Shown: in pieces, positions 1 through 5,228 of the stretch
Layout: each line of letters begins with the position of its first letter
Numbering within the stretch: position 1 is the stretch's first letter
Origin: Chloroflexota bacterium
GTDB taxonomy: Bacteria > Chloroflexota > Dehalococcoidia > SM23-28-2 > HRBIN24
NCBI GenBank assembly: GCA_030550295.1
Contig: JAUQPQ010000096.1
Span: 1-5,756 of the forward strand
DNA length: 5,756 nt
Reading direction: 5' to 3'
Program-made: the position numbers and the translations under genes
The notes under the pieces: generated by a model
Told to the model about the DNA's origin: nothing
The model's input: only the letters and a program-made list of their open reading frames with translations
Databases searched by the model: none

Positions 1-542
1 TCCACCACGAGACGGAGGGCGACCGACTGAACCCGCCCAGCGGAGAGGCCGCCTTTCACCTTCCGCCAGAGGAGGGGACTAATGAGATACCCCAGGAGCC
101 GGTCCAGTATGCGACGGGCCTGCTGGGATTCCACCAAGCGCATATCTATGCCCCGGGGGTGGCGAAAGGCCTCCTTTACCGCCTCGGGGGTTATTTCGTG
201 GAAGACTACGCGGTGGTGGGGCTGTTTGTGCAGTTGGGCCACCTGCACCAGGTGCCAGGCGATGGCCTCACCCTCGCGGTCAGGGTCGGTAGCTAAGTAG
301 ACGGCCTCGGCACGCTGGGCAGCCTCTCTGATCTGCCGCACTGTCTTCTCTTTCTCGGGTATGTTCACGTAGGTGGGGGTGAAGCCACGCTCTATGTTTA
401 TGCCGAGGCCTTTCTTGGGGAGGTCGCGCACATGGCCCAGGGAGGCCAGCACCTCGTACTCTTGCCCTAGGATGTGGGCGATGGTGCGGGCCTTTGCTGG
501 CGACTCGACGACTACTAGGTTGTGACCATCCCTCTGGGCCAT
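1..542 (-). CDS. topA: DNA topoisomerase I, N-terminal part (cut by window start)
   Basis: Type IA topoisomerase that relaxes negatively supercoiled DNA by nicking and passing single strands. The visible 180 codons cover the Toprim domain and the start of the core. Near the N terminus lies VVESPAKA, whose Glu13 corresponds to the catalytic Glu9 of E. coli. The acidic DPDREGE motif (Asp86, Asp88, Glu90) binds the metal ion. Later come HEITPEAV (residues 115-122), the helix with SQQARRILDRLLGY (139-152) and GGLSAGRVQSVALRL (164-178), all hallmark blocks of bacterial TopA. The active-site tyrosine lies further on, outside the window. The ATG at 542-540 is chosen because a good ribosome binding site precedes it and the Toprim motif follows at the usual distance. 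It starts 9 bases after the dprA stop, so it is very probably co-transcribed and coupled with dprA. Confidence 0.96.
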   Translation of the reverse strand, partial: MAQRDGHNLVVVESPAKARTIAHILGQEYEVLASLGHVRDLPKKGLGINIERGFTPTYVNIPEKEKTVRQIREAAQRAEAVYLATDPDREGEAIAWHLVQVAQLHKQPHHRVVFHEITPEAVKEAFRHPRGIDMRLVESQQARRILDRLLGYLISPLLWRKVKGGLSAGRVQSVALRLVV

Positions 543-545
543 ATT

Positions 546-553
546 CTCACCTC
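546..553 (-). promoter_or_regulatory. topA ribosome binding site overlapping the dprA stop
   Basis: On the minus strand the bases GAGGTGAG run from 553 to 546, with the GAGGTG core about 5 bases ahead of the topA ATG. The dprA stop codon TGA (554-552) provides the first two bases of this Shine-Dalgarno sequence. Ribosomes ending on dprA therefore stop on the topA start site, which suggests translational coupling. The sequence match is seen directly; the coupling is inferred. Confidence 0.75.
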
Positions 554-1649
554 AGCAGGGGCTGGAGCGTATGTAGGTCATAGCTCCTACCTGGCGCACT
601 AGCCCTTTCAGCTCCAGAACGGCTAAGGTGCTGCTTACTACAGCCACAGGAAGGCAAGAAAGGCGACATACCTCGTCCACATGCCTGGGCTCGGCGCCCA
701 GGTGCTGAAGGACGGTGGACTCTGGCTCCCCCAAGGGTTCAGGCTTGGGGGGTGGGGGAGGGGATAGGGCGGCCAAGGCGCTAAGGTTAAGTTCCTCCAA
801 GATATCTTCCACCCTCTGTACCAGCTTAGCACCTTGCTGGATGAGCCAGTGAGGGCCTTGGCTTGCCGGGGAATAAATGGGGCCGGGTACGGCGAAGACG
901 TCTCTGCCCTGCTCTAATGCCCACTTGGCGGTAATGAGGGCGCCGCTTGTCATCTCCCCTTCTACTACTACCACCCCTAAGCTGAGGCCTGACATGATGC
1001 GGTTACGACGGTAGAAGTACTCACTCCGAGGGTGGGTGCCTAGGGGGTAGTCGCTGACTAAGGCCCCCTTCTCCATGATCTGCCTTGCCAGGGACAGGTG
1101 TTCCGGGGGATAGACCATATCGAGCCCACAAGCCAAAACGGCCACTGTTATGCCATCAGCGCTTAAGGCTGCCCGGTGGGCCATGGCGTCTATGCCCCGG
1201 GCCAGGCCGCTCACCACTGTGACCCCAGCTCGTGCTAGGGCCTTGGCTAGATCCTCGGCTACCTGACGCCCGTAGGTGGTGGGGCGTCGTGTCCCTACAA
1301 CTGTCACTGATACTTGGTGCAATGCCTCTAGCCGGCCGCGGACAAATAGGACAGGTGGAGGATCGGTTATTTCCCGTAGGAGGGAAGGATAGCTGGGGTC
1401 GTGCCAAGTAAGGGCAGCAACGCCTAACCGTAGGAGGCGCTCCTTTTCCTTCTCTGGCACAATTTGGGGGCGTCGCTGGACGATCTGAGAAACAGTGCGG
1501 TCGTCCAGCCCAGCTGCCTTGAGGGCTTGAGCATCGGCGTGCCACGCCTTGGCCAAAGACCCGAAGGCCCTCTCCAGCAGCTGGAAGCGTGCCCTTCCTA
1601 CTCCCGGAATACGGCTAAAGGCTACCCAAAAAGGTAGGTCGTCTTCCAT
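552..1649 (-). CDS. dprA: DNA-processing protein DprA (Smf)
   Basis: Cytoplasmic protein that binds incoming or exposed single-stranded DNA and loads RecA; essential for natural transformation where that exists, but also present in many bacteria not known to be competent. The 365 residues show the full family layout. An N-terminal helix-hairpin-helix-like region (FSRIPGVGRARF, residues 11-22) comes first. The Rossmann-like core has VGTRRPTTYGR (118-128), SGLARGIDAMAH (147-158), ACGLDMVYPPEH (173-184), YRRNRIMSGLS (213-223), SGALITAKWALEQGRDVFAVPG (from 235) and LIQQGAKLV (269-277). A proline-rich linker (296-305) leads to a C-terminal winged-helix domain (about 308-360). Length and motifs are normal, so it should be functional. 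The start at 1649 puts the first domain at the expected distance. It sits between a CNNM-like gene and topA; the dprA-topA order is also common in Firmicutes. Confidence 0.96.
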   Translation of the reverse strand: MEDDLPFWVAFSRIPGVGRARFQLLERAFGSLAKAWHADAQALKAAGLDDRTVSQIVQRRPQIVPEKEKERLLRLGVAALTWHDPSYPSLLREITDPPPVLFVRGRLEALHQVSVTVVGTRRPTTYGRQVAEDLAKALARAGVTVVSGLARGIDAMAHRAALSADGITVAVLACGLDMVYPPEHLSLARQIMEKGALVSDYPLGTHPRSEYFYRRNRIMSGLSLGVVVVEGEMTSGALITAKWALEQGRDVFAVPGPIYSPASQGPHWLIQQGAKLVQRVEDILEELNLSALAALSPPPPPKPEPLGEPESTVLQHLGAEPRHVDEVCRLSCLPVAVVSSTLAVLELKGLVRQVGAMTYIRSSPC

Positions 1650-1652
1650 GCC

Positions 1653-1662
1653 TGAGGCCTCA
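1653..1662. repeat. 10-base perfect palindrome covering the dprA Shine-Dalgarno region
   Basis: TGAGGCCTCA is its own reverse complement. On the minus strand it holds the only plausible dprA ribosome binding bases (GAGG), 8 bases before the dprA ATG. It could be a short operator, or simply a chance StuI-like site. It has no loop, so a stable hairpin is unlikely. The palindrome is seen directly; any role is speculative. Confidence 0.4.
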
Positions 1663-1702
1663 TTTTAAGGGTAAGCCTATGGGGGGGCAATCGTTACTTC
1701 TG

Positions 1703-2884
1703 TCACTCATTTCCGGCAGGTAGACGGGCTATATAGACCCGCCTAATGCGCCGGCCTAACGTCGCCACCACCCGGAATAGTAGGCCATCCATCTCCACCT
1801 GGTCGCCTACTGTAGGCATGCGGCCCAATCGGTGGTATATGAGCCCCCCTATGGTGTCATACTCTTCCTCCCCTACCCGGATCCCAAACAGTTCCTCCAG
1901 GATGTCGATGGCTACCCGGCCATTCACCAGTGCCTCATCGGCCCCCAGGCGTTGCACGGGCTCTTCTTCCATATCGAACTCGTCTATCAGCTCTCCTACT
2001 ATCTCCTCCAGCACGTCCTCAACCGTAACTAGGCCAGCAGTGCCTCCATACTCGTCGATTACTATGGCGATGGAGAGGTGCTGGCGCTGCATTTCAGTCA
2101 AAAGATCGGCCAACCGCTTAGTCTGAGGGACGAAGTAGGCGGGAAGGGCTGCGTCCTTTGCCTGGACCCCTCTGACTCCCCTCACCAAAAGGCGCAACAC
2201 CTCGCGGGCGTGTGCTATCCCTATCACGTTGTCGATGGTGCCCTGGTAGACAGGGAGGCGACTATAGCCCCTCTCTACTAGGATGCGTGCCACTTCCTCT
2301 AAGGGGGCCTGGGCAGGAACGGCCACTATATCAATGCGGGGCACCATTACTTCTCTTACGGTGGTGGTTCCCAGCTCCATAACTGCCCTGATCATCGCCA
2401 TCTGAGTAGGGGTGGGGGAAAGCCCTAAGGCTGGCGTGAAGGCCTCCCAGAGGATGTGGCCTCGCCACAGGCCCTGAAGTGGCCAGATGGGCCTCATAAT
2501 GGCCCAGGCTATCGGCTTGAGCATGCGGGTGATGGGTGGCAACGGTATCCTTTTAAGCCCTCTGGGCCCGAGGGACGATCCTAGAATGTAGGTATTGGCC
2601 CAACACCCTATCCCCATGACAAGGCCTACCGGCCAGGCCCAGGGAGATCCCCCGCTTGGCTCCTTTAGAAGGAGGATGGAGCCCATCACGGAGGTGGCTC
2701 CAAGGGCCATTTGCCCTAAATCCCAGAATGTAAGGGGAGGGATGGACAGATGCCCCTGGCTTCTACTTCTCGGGGGCATAAAAGGCGTAGCCGTTTCTGC
2801 CCAGGATACTAGAGCAGCCAGTAGGCCAAGGACGATAGCAGAGGATGCAAGAAGGCTGAGGCCTGTCCAGCTATCAGCGTCCAC
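1703..2884 (-). CDS. CNNM/CorC-like membrane protein with CBS pair and CorC_HlyC domain
   Basis: Member of the CNNM/HlyC-CorC family, linked to Mg2+/Co2+ transport or magnesium homeostasis. Numbering is from GTG 2884 (393 residues). Three hydrophobic segments lie at about 6-27, 54-73 and 81-102, with an amphipathic helix at about 120-140. Segment 1 ends in the family-typical AETA (29-32). TTVREVMVPRIDI (174-186) leads into CBS domain 1 (about 178-237). CBS domain 2 (about 243-303) includes IDEYGGTAGLVTVEDVLEEIVGE, a strong family signature. The CorC_HlyC domain follows (about 313-390). The soluble half is well conserved, but the membrane half is short and diverged. GTG 2884 overlaps the preceding acetyltransferase gene by 11 bases. 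An in-frame ATG at 2959 would add 25 residues unlike a membrane-protein N terminus and a long overlap, so I prefer the GTG. AGAAGG abuts the GTG and AGGGGAGGAGG (2909-2899) lies 14 bases upstream, so neither spacing is ideal. Confidence 0.88.
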   Translation of the reverse strand: MDADSWTGLSLLASSAIVLGLLAALVSWAETATPFMPPRSRSQGHLSIPPLTFWDLGQMALGATSVMGSILLLKEPSGGSPWAWPVGLVMGIGCWANTYILGSSLGPRGLKRIPLPPITRMLKPIAWAIMRPIWPLQGLWRGHILWEAFTPALGLSPTPTQMAMIRAVMELGTTTVREVMVPRIDIVAVPAQAPLEEVARILVERGYSRLPVYQGTIDNVIGIAHAREVLRLLVRGVRGVQAKDAALPAYFVPQTKRLADLLTEMQRQHLSIAIVIDEYGGTAGLVTVEDVLEEIVGELIDEFDMEEEPVQRLGADEALVNGRVAIDILEELFGIRVGEEEYDTIGGLIYHRLGRMPTVGDQVEMDGLLFRVVATLGRRIRRVYIARLPAGNE

Positions 2885-3596
2885 CCTTCTGTTCTGGGCC
2901 TCCTCCCCTGAGGGGGCGGGCCGGCACTCCCACCACCACAGCCCCATCGGCCACGTCACGGGTCACTACAGAGCCGGCACCTGTCACTGCCCCCTTCCCC
3001 ACTCGGACGGGGGCTACCAGCATGGTGCCGCTTCCTATAAAGGCCCCATCACCTATGATTGTCTTATGCTTCTCTTTGCCATCGAAATTGCACGTTACCG
3101 TCCCTGCCCCTATGTTGACGCCCCGGCCCACGTGGGCGTCCCCTACGTAGCTGAAATGGTTCACCATGGTTCCTTGGCCTAGGTGTGAGTTCTTGACCTC
3201 AGCATAGTTGCCTATGCGTACATCGTCCTCAAGGTGGCTGCCGGGCCGGATGTGGGAGTAGGGGCCAACGTGTACCCTAGCCCCTAGGACTGCTCCCTCT
3301 ACTACTGAGGCGATCACCCGTGACTCATCGCCTATGACCGAGTCCGTAATGATCGTGTTGGGCCCCAATTCACAGCTACTTCCCACAACGGATTGTCCCT
3401 TTATAACGGTGTTAGCCCTAATAATGGTCCCAGGCCCCACCTTTGCCTCAGGGGCAACGTAGATGGTTAGGGGATCCTCCACTACTACCCCTAAATCTTC
3501 TAGGCGAGACCATACCCCTAGGCGCCGGCGTAGCTCTTTTAGCAACAAGCGGTACCGTGCTATCTCCGAGGAGGGGCGGCGTCTTTTCTCATACAT
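2874..3596 (-). CDS. Stand-alone GlmU-type acetyltransferase (left-handed beta-helix)
   Basis: Matches the C-terminal half of bifunctional GlmU, which acetylates glucosamine-1-phosphate with acetyl-CoA on the way to UDP-GlcNAc for cell wall synthesis. The pyrophosphorylase half (about 230 residues, with its sugar-nucleotide signature) is absent, and no remnant is visible upstream. Numbering is from ATG 3611. Residues 16-48 resemble the GlmU linker arm, ending in GVVVEDPLTIYV. Hexapeptide repeats of a left-handed beta helix run from about 53 to 230. Catalytic and ligand residues known from E. coli GlmU appear conserved: Arg122 (Arg333), Lys140 (Lys351), His152 (His363), Tyr155 (Tyr366), Asn166 (Asn377), Asn175 (Asn386) and Lys181 (Lys392). 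The enzyme is thus probably active. ATG 3611 (245 residues) and ATG 3596 (240 residues) are both possible; neither has a good Shine-Dalgarno sequence. A related sugar-phosphate or nucleotide-sugar acetyltransferase role is possible. First gene of the leftward block. Confidence 0.87.
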   Translation of the reverse strand: MYEKRRRPSSEIARYRLLLKELRRRLGVWSRLEDLGVVVEDPLTIYVAPEAKVGPGTIIRANTVIKGQSVVGSSCELGPNTIITDSVIGDESRVIASVVEGAVLGARVHVGPYSHIRPGSHLEDDVRIGNYAEVKNSHLGQGTMVNHFSYVGDAHVGRGVNIGAGTVTCNFDGKEKHKTIIGDGAFIGSGTMLVAPVRVGKGAVTGAGSVVTRDVADGAVVVGVPARPLRGGGPEQKGGR

Positions 3597-3598
3597 TC

Positions 3599-3615
3599 CC
3601 AGATGCAGCATCTGG
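3599..3615. repeat. 17-base inverted repeat over the acetyltransferase start
   Basis: The bases CCAGATGC and GCATCTGG form perfect 8-base inverted arms around one central base. The element covers the upstream candidate start codon (3611-3609) and ends two bases before the downstream candidate ATG (3596). A one-base centre cannot form a normal hairpin loop, so a dimeric DNA-binding protein site is the more likely reading if it is functional. It lies about 15-30 bases downstream of the predicted transcription start. The symmetry is observed; the operator role is inferred. Confidence 0.45.
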
Positions 3616-3636
3616 CCGGCGTTACCGATCGGCTAC

Positions 3637-3666
3637 ATCGTAAATAAGGGAGGGATAGGGCGTCAA
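3637..3666 (-). promoter_or_regulatory. Predicted sigma70-type promoter for the leftward block
   Basis: On the minus strand, TTGACG at 3666-3661 matches five of six bases of the -35 consensus. TACGAT at 3642-3637 matches four of six of the -10 consensus, with an 18-base spacer. Transcription would begin near 3630, leaving about 20 to 35 bases before the acetyltransferase start. The 8-base palindrome CCGATCGG (3625-3632) would sit at the predicted start point. Prediction rests on sequence match only. Confidence 0.45.
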
Positions 3667-3755
3667 GGGCGTTTACGTCTGTGCGGCCCTCTCAATGCCT
3701 GGGCAGGAAGGAGGACGATATGCGTGGGTTAGGTATGTATTAGGGGAGTTTTGCG

Positions 3756-3785
3756 TTGACATGTAATGTTCATCATCCTTAGGAT
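3756..3785 (+). promoter_or_regulatory. Predicted sigma70-type promoter for the rightward block
   Basis: A perfect -35 consensus TTGACA lies at 3756-3761. TAGGAT at 3780-3785 matches four of six bases of the -10 consensus, with an 18-base spacer. Transcription would begin near 3792, only about 17 bases ahead of the oxidoreductase ATG, so the leader is just long enough to hold its ribosome binding site. An inverted repeat overlaps the -10 element. Its architecture mirrors that of the leftward promoter. Confidence 0.55.
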
Positions 3786-3787
3786 GA
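3773..3787. repeat. 15-base inverted repeat over the -10 box (possible operator)
   Basis: TCATCCT and AGGATGA form perfect 7-base inverted arms around a single T. The element overlaps the predicted -10 box of the rightward promoter, a classic position for repressor binding. A second imperfectly placed symmetry, ACAT-GTA-ATGT (3759-3769), overlaps the end of the -35 box. The centre is too small for an RNA hairpin, and most of the repeat would lie upstream of the transcript. The symmetry is seen; the regulatory role is inferred and no regulator gene is visible nearby. Confidence 0.45.
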
Positions 3788-3794
3788 CCCTTGC

Positions 3795-3802
3795 AAAGGA
3801 GG
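3795..3802 (+). promoter_or_regulatory. Strong ribosome binding site of the LLM oxidoreductase
   Basis: AAAGGAGG sits 6 bases ahead of the ATG at 3809, a near-ideal Shine-Dalgarno sequence. It decides the start: an in-frame TTG at 3791 would place this motif inside the coding region and lacks its own binding site. Confidence 0.85.
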
Positions 3803-3808
3803 GAAGCT

Positions 3809-4729
3809 ATGCGCATAGGCCTTTTTATGTTCCCCAGCCGGGACCCTAAGGTGATGGTAGAGCGCATCGTCCAGGTGGAGAGGGAGGGGTTCGAGGCAGT
3901 TTGGCTGGCTCAGGTCATGGGGCCTGATTCGCTTGCCCTTCTAGCGCTGGCTGGGCAAGCGACTCAGAAGATAGGGCTTGGGACGGCAGTGGTACCGGTA
4001 TACCTACGCCATCCCATATTCATGGCCCAGCAGGCTGCTACCGTCAACGCCGCTGTTGGGGGAAGGCTTAGCCTGGGCATCGGGCCCTCTCACAGGGTGA
4101 CGGTGGAAGACATGTGGGGCTTCAGTTACGCTCGGGCGGCCCACTATATGAGGGAGTATTTGGTGGTATTGCGTACCCTCCTGGAGAAGGGCAGCGTGCA
4201 GTTTCAAGGCGATTTCTTCAAGGTAAACGTGACATTGCAGCTGCCCCAGGTGCCCATGCCCCCCATTATCGTCTCTGCCCTTGGGCCCATAATGTTAAAG
4301 ATGGCGGGCGAGCTGGCCGATGGTACCGTCACCTGGATGACAGGGCCCAAGGCGTTGGAGGGCCACGTCTTGCCCCGTATCAGAGAAGCTGCTCGCAGGG
4401 CAGGCCGTCCCGAACCGTGCGTCGTCGTGGGTCTGCCGGTAGCTGTAACGGCGAACAAGGAGAGGGCACGGGCACGGGCAGCCCAAATCTTCCAGTTCTA
4501 CGGCCAGCTCCCCAGCTATCGGCGCATGCTAGACCTGGAAGGGGTGCAGGGGCCACAAGAGATCGCCGTGGTGGGGATGGAAGAGGAGGTAGAGGCGGCC
4601 CTCCGTCACTTGGCCTCATTGGGCGTTACCGATTTTATCGCCTCTGTCTTTCCTGAGGGCGACGGCTCCGATGAGGAGTCCATGAACCGCACGCGCACCT
4701 TCTTGGCGTCTTTGGTAGGCAAGATATGA
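3809..4729 (+). CDS. LLM class F420/flavin-dependent oxidoreductase
   Basis: A 306-residue luciferase-like monooxygenase-fold (TIM barrel) protein, predicted cytoplasmic. The sequence starts MRIGLFMFPS and has the family blocks GFEAVWLAQ (28-36), IGLGTAVVPVYLRHP (55-69), the AQQAATVNAAVGGRLSLGIGPSH stretch (from 74), the MWGFSYARAAHYMREYLVVLR region (102-122), PIIVSALGP (152-160) and ELADGTVTWMTGP (168-180). The combination LGIGPSHR followed by MWGFSYxRxxxxMREYL resembles the actinobacterial F420-dependent subgroup typified by MSMEG_4879 (as I recall, the TIGR03564 family). Coenzyme F420 is therefore more likely than FMN, but this is inferred from resemblance. The substrate is unknown. It opens the rightward block, has its own promoter and strong ribosome binding site, and is followed 22 bases later by aroQ. 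No link to the shikimate pathway is evident from sequence. Confidence 0.9.
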   Translation: MRIGLFMFPSRDPKVMVERIVQVEREGFEAVWLAQVMGPDSLALLALAGQATQKIGLGTAVVPVYLRHPIFMAQQAATVNAAVGGRLSLGIGPSHRVTVEDMWGFSYARAAHYMREYLVVLRTLLEKGSVQFQGDFFKVNVTLQLPQVPMPPIIVSALGPIMLKMAGELADGTVTWMTGPKALEGHVLPRIREAARRAGRPEPCVVVGLPVAVTANKERARARAAQIFQFYGQLPSYRRMLDLEGVQGPQEIAVVGMEEEVEAALRHLASLGVTDFIASVFPEGDGSDEESMNRTRTFLASLVGKI

Positions 4730-4751
4730 GCTCCAGGGGTGGAGGCCTAGC

Positions 4752-5228
4752 GTGAGGGTGCGTATCCTAGTAATAAACGGGCCCAATCTCAACCTTTTGG
4801 GGAGGCGCCAACCCCATCTATATGGTTCCATGTCGTTGGCCCAAATTGAGGAGAGGCTGCAAGAGCGGGCCTCCCAACTCCAAGTGGAATTGAAGTGCTT
4901 CCAGAGCAATCACGAGGGTGCAATAGTCGATGCTATCCAGAAGGAAGGGGCCGATGTCGATGGCATCATCATCAATCCAGGTGCCCTCACCCATTACTCT
5001 TATGCCGTTAGGGATGCCTTGGAGGCAGTGGGGAAGCCGGTGGTTGAGGTTCACATCTCTAACATCCATGCCCGGGAGCCCTTCCGCCGCCACTCGGTGA
5101 TAGCTGAGGTGGTGCTGGGGCAGATCTCTGGACTCGGTTGGAGGGGATATTTATTGGCCTTGGAAGGGCTGGTTGAAATGATAAGGGAGGAAAGGGGCCA
5201 TGAAAGGGCGCCTAGCCCGCCTGCGTGA
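4752..5228 (+). CDS. aroQ: Type II 3-dehydroquinate dehydratase
   Basis: Catalyses dehydration of 3-dehydroquinate to 3-dehydroshikimate, the third step of the shikimate pathway to aromatic amino acids, in the cytoplasm as a dodecamer in known members. The 158 residues span the family's normal length of about 145-160. Key residues match the Mycobacterium tuberculosis enzyme position for position: Asn12 in NGPNLNLLG, Arg19 and Tyr24 (base) in the RRQPHLYG lid loop, Asn75 in NPGALTHYS, His81, and His101 in EVHISN. SNHEG (52-56) is also typical. The start is a GTG at 4752 with GGAGG (4741-4745) 6 bases upstream. The last nine or so residues are a polar, proline-containing tail overlapping the next gene. 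It follows the oxidoreductase by 22 bases and overlaps the M24 peptidase by 29 bases, so the three genes are probably one operon. Confidence 0.97.
   Translation: MRVRILVINGPNLNLLGRRQPHLYGSMSLAQIEERLQERASQLQVELKCFQSNHEGAIVDAIQKEGADVDGIIINPGALTHYSYAVRDALEAVGKPVVEVHISNIHAREPFRRHSVIAEVVLGQISGLGWRGYLLALEGLVEMIREERGHERAPSPPA

Larger units (their letters stand above)
3612..3808. other. Divergent intergenic region between the two gene blocks
   Basis: This 197-base stretch separates the leftward acetyltransferase block from the rightward oxidoreductase block. No convincing gene lies in it: the only overlapping open frame, a 64-codon frame on the minus strand (3867-3673), runs into the oxidoreductase gene and has no recognisable content. 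It holds one promoter-like sequence in each direction, short inverted repeats, and a ribosome binding site at its right edge. I see no terminator-like hairpin with a T tract, riboswitch or tRNA. The middle (about 3667-3755) is unassigned. Confidence 0.7.

Noticed and set aside
82..300. Plus-strand open frame of 72 codons
   Set aside because: It lies antisense to topA, whose motifs are unmistakable; the frame reads as low-complexity Arg/Ser/Trp-rich sequence without family features.
296..301. Proline-rich segment of DprA considered as a sign of frameshift (approximate residue positions)
   Set aside because: The reading frame is intact on both sides, and proline-rich linkers before the DprA winged helix are common.
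1681..1687. Run of seven G as a phase-variation tract
   Set aside because: It lies between genes, is short, and is outside any evident promoter spacer; no frame would be switched by its length.
1746..2281. Plus-strand open frames of 126, 66 and 67 codons
   Set aside because: They are antisense to the CBS and CorC_HlyC part of the CNNM-like gene; Ser/Arg-rich composition is typical of shadow frames.
2595..3182. 195-codon plus-strand open frame
   Set aside because: It is antisense across two well-supported minus-strand genes and shows no domain or suitable ribosome binding site.
3791..3808. Upstream TTG start for the oxidoreductase
   Set aside because: It would place the strong AAAGGAGG ribosome binding site inside the gene and falls almost on the predicted transcription start.
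3673..3867. Small minus-strand open frame crossing the intergenic region
   Set aside because: It starts inside the oxidoreductase gene on the other strand, runs through the predicted promoter and has no recognisable content.
4114..4656. 180-codon plus-strand frame inside the oxidoreductase gene
   Set aside because: It is a frame shadow within an intact family gene; Gly/Arg-rich with no motif.
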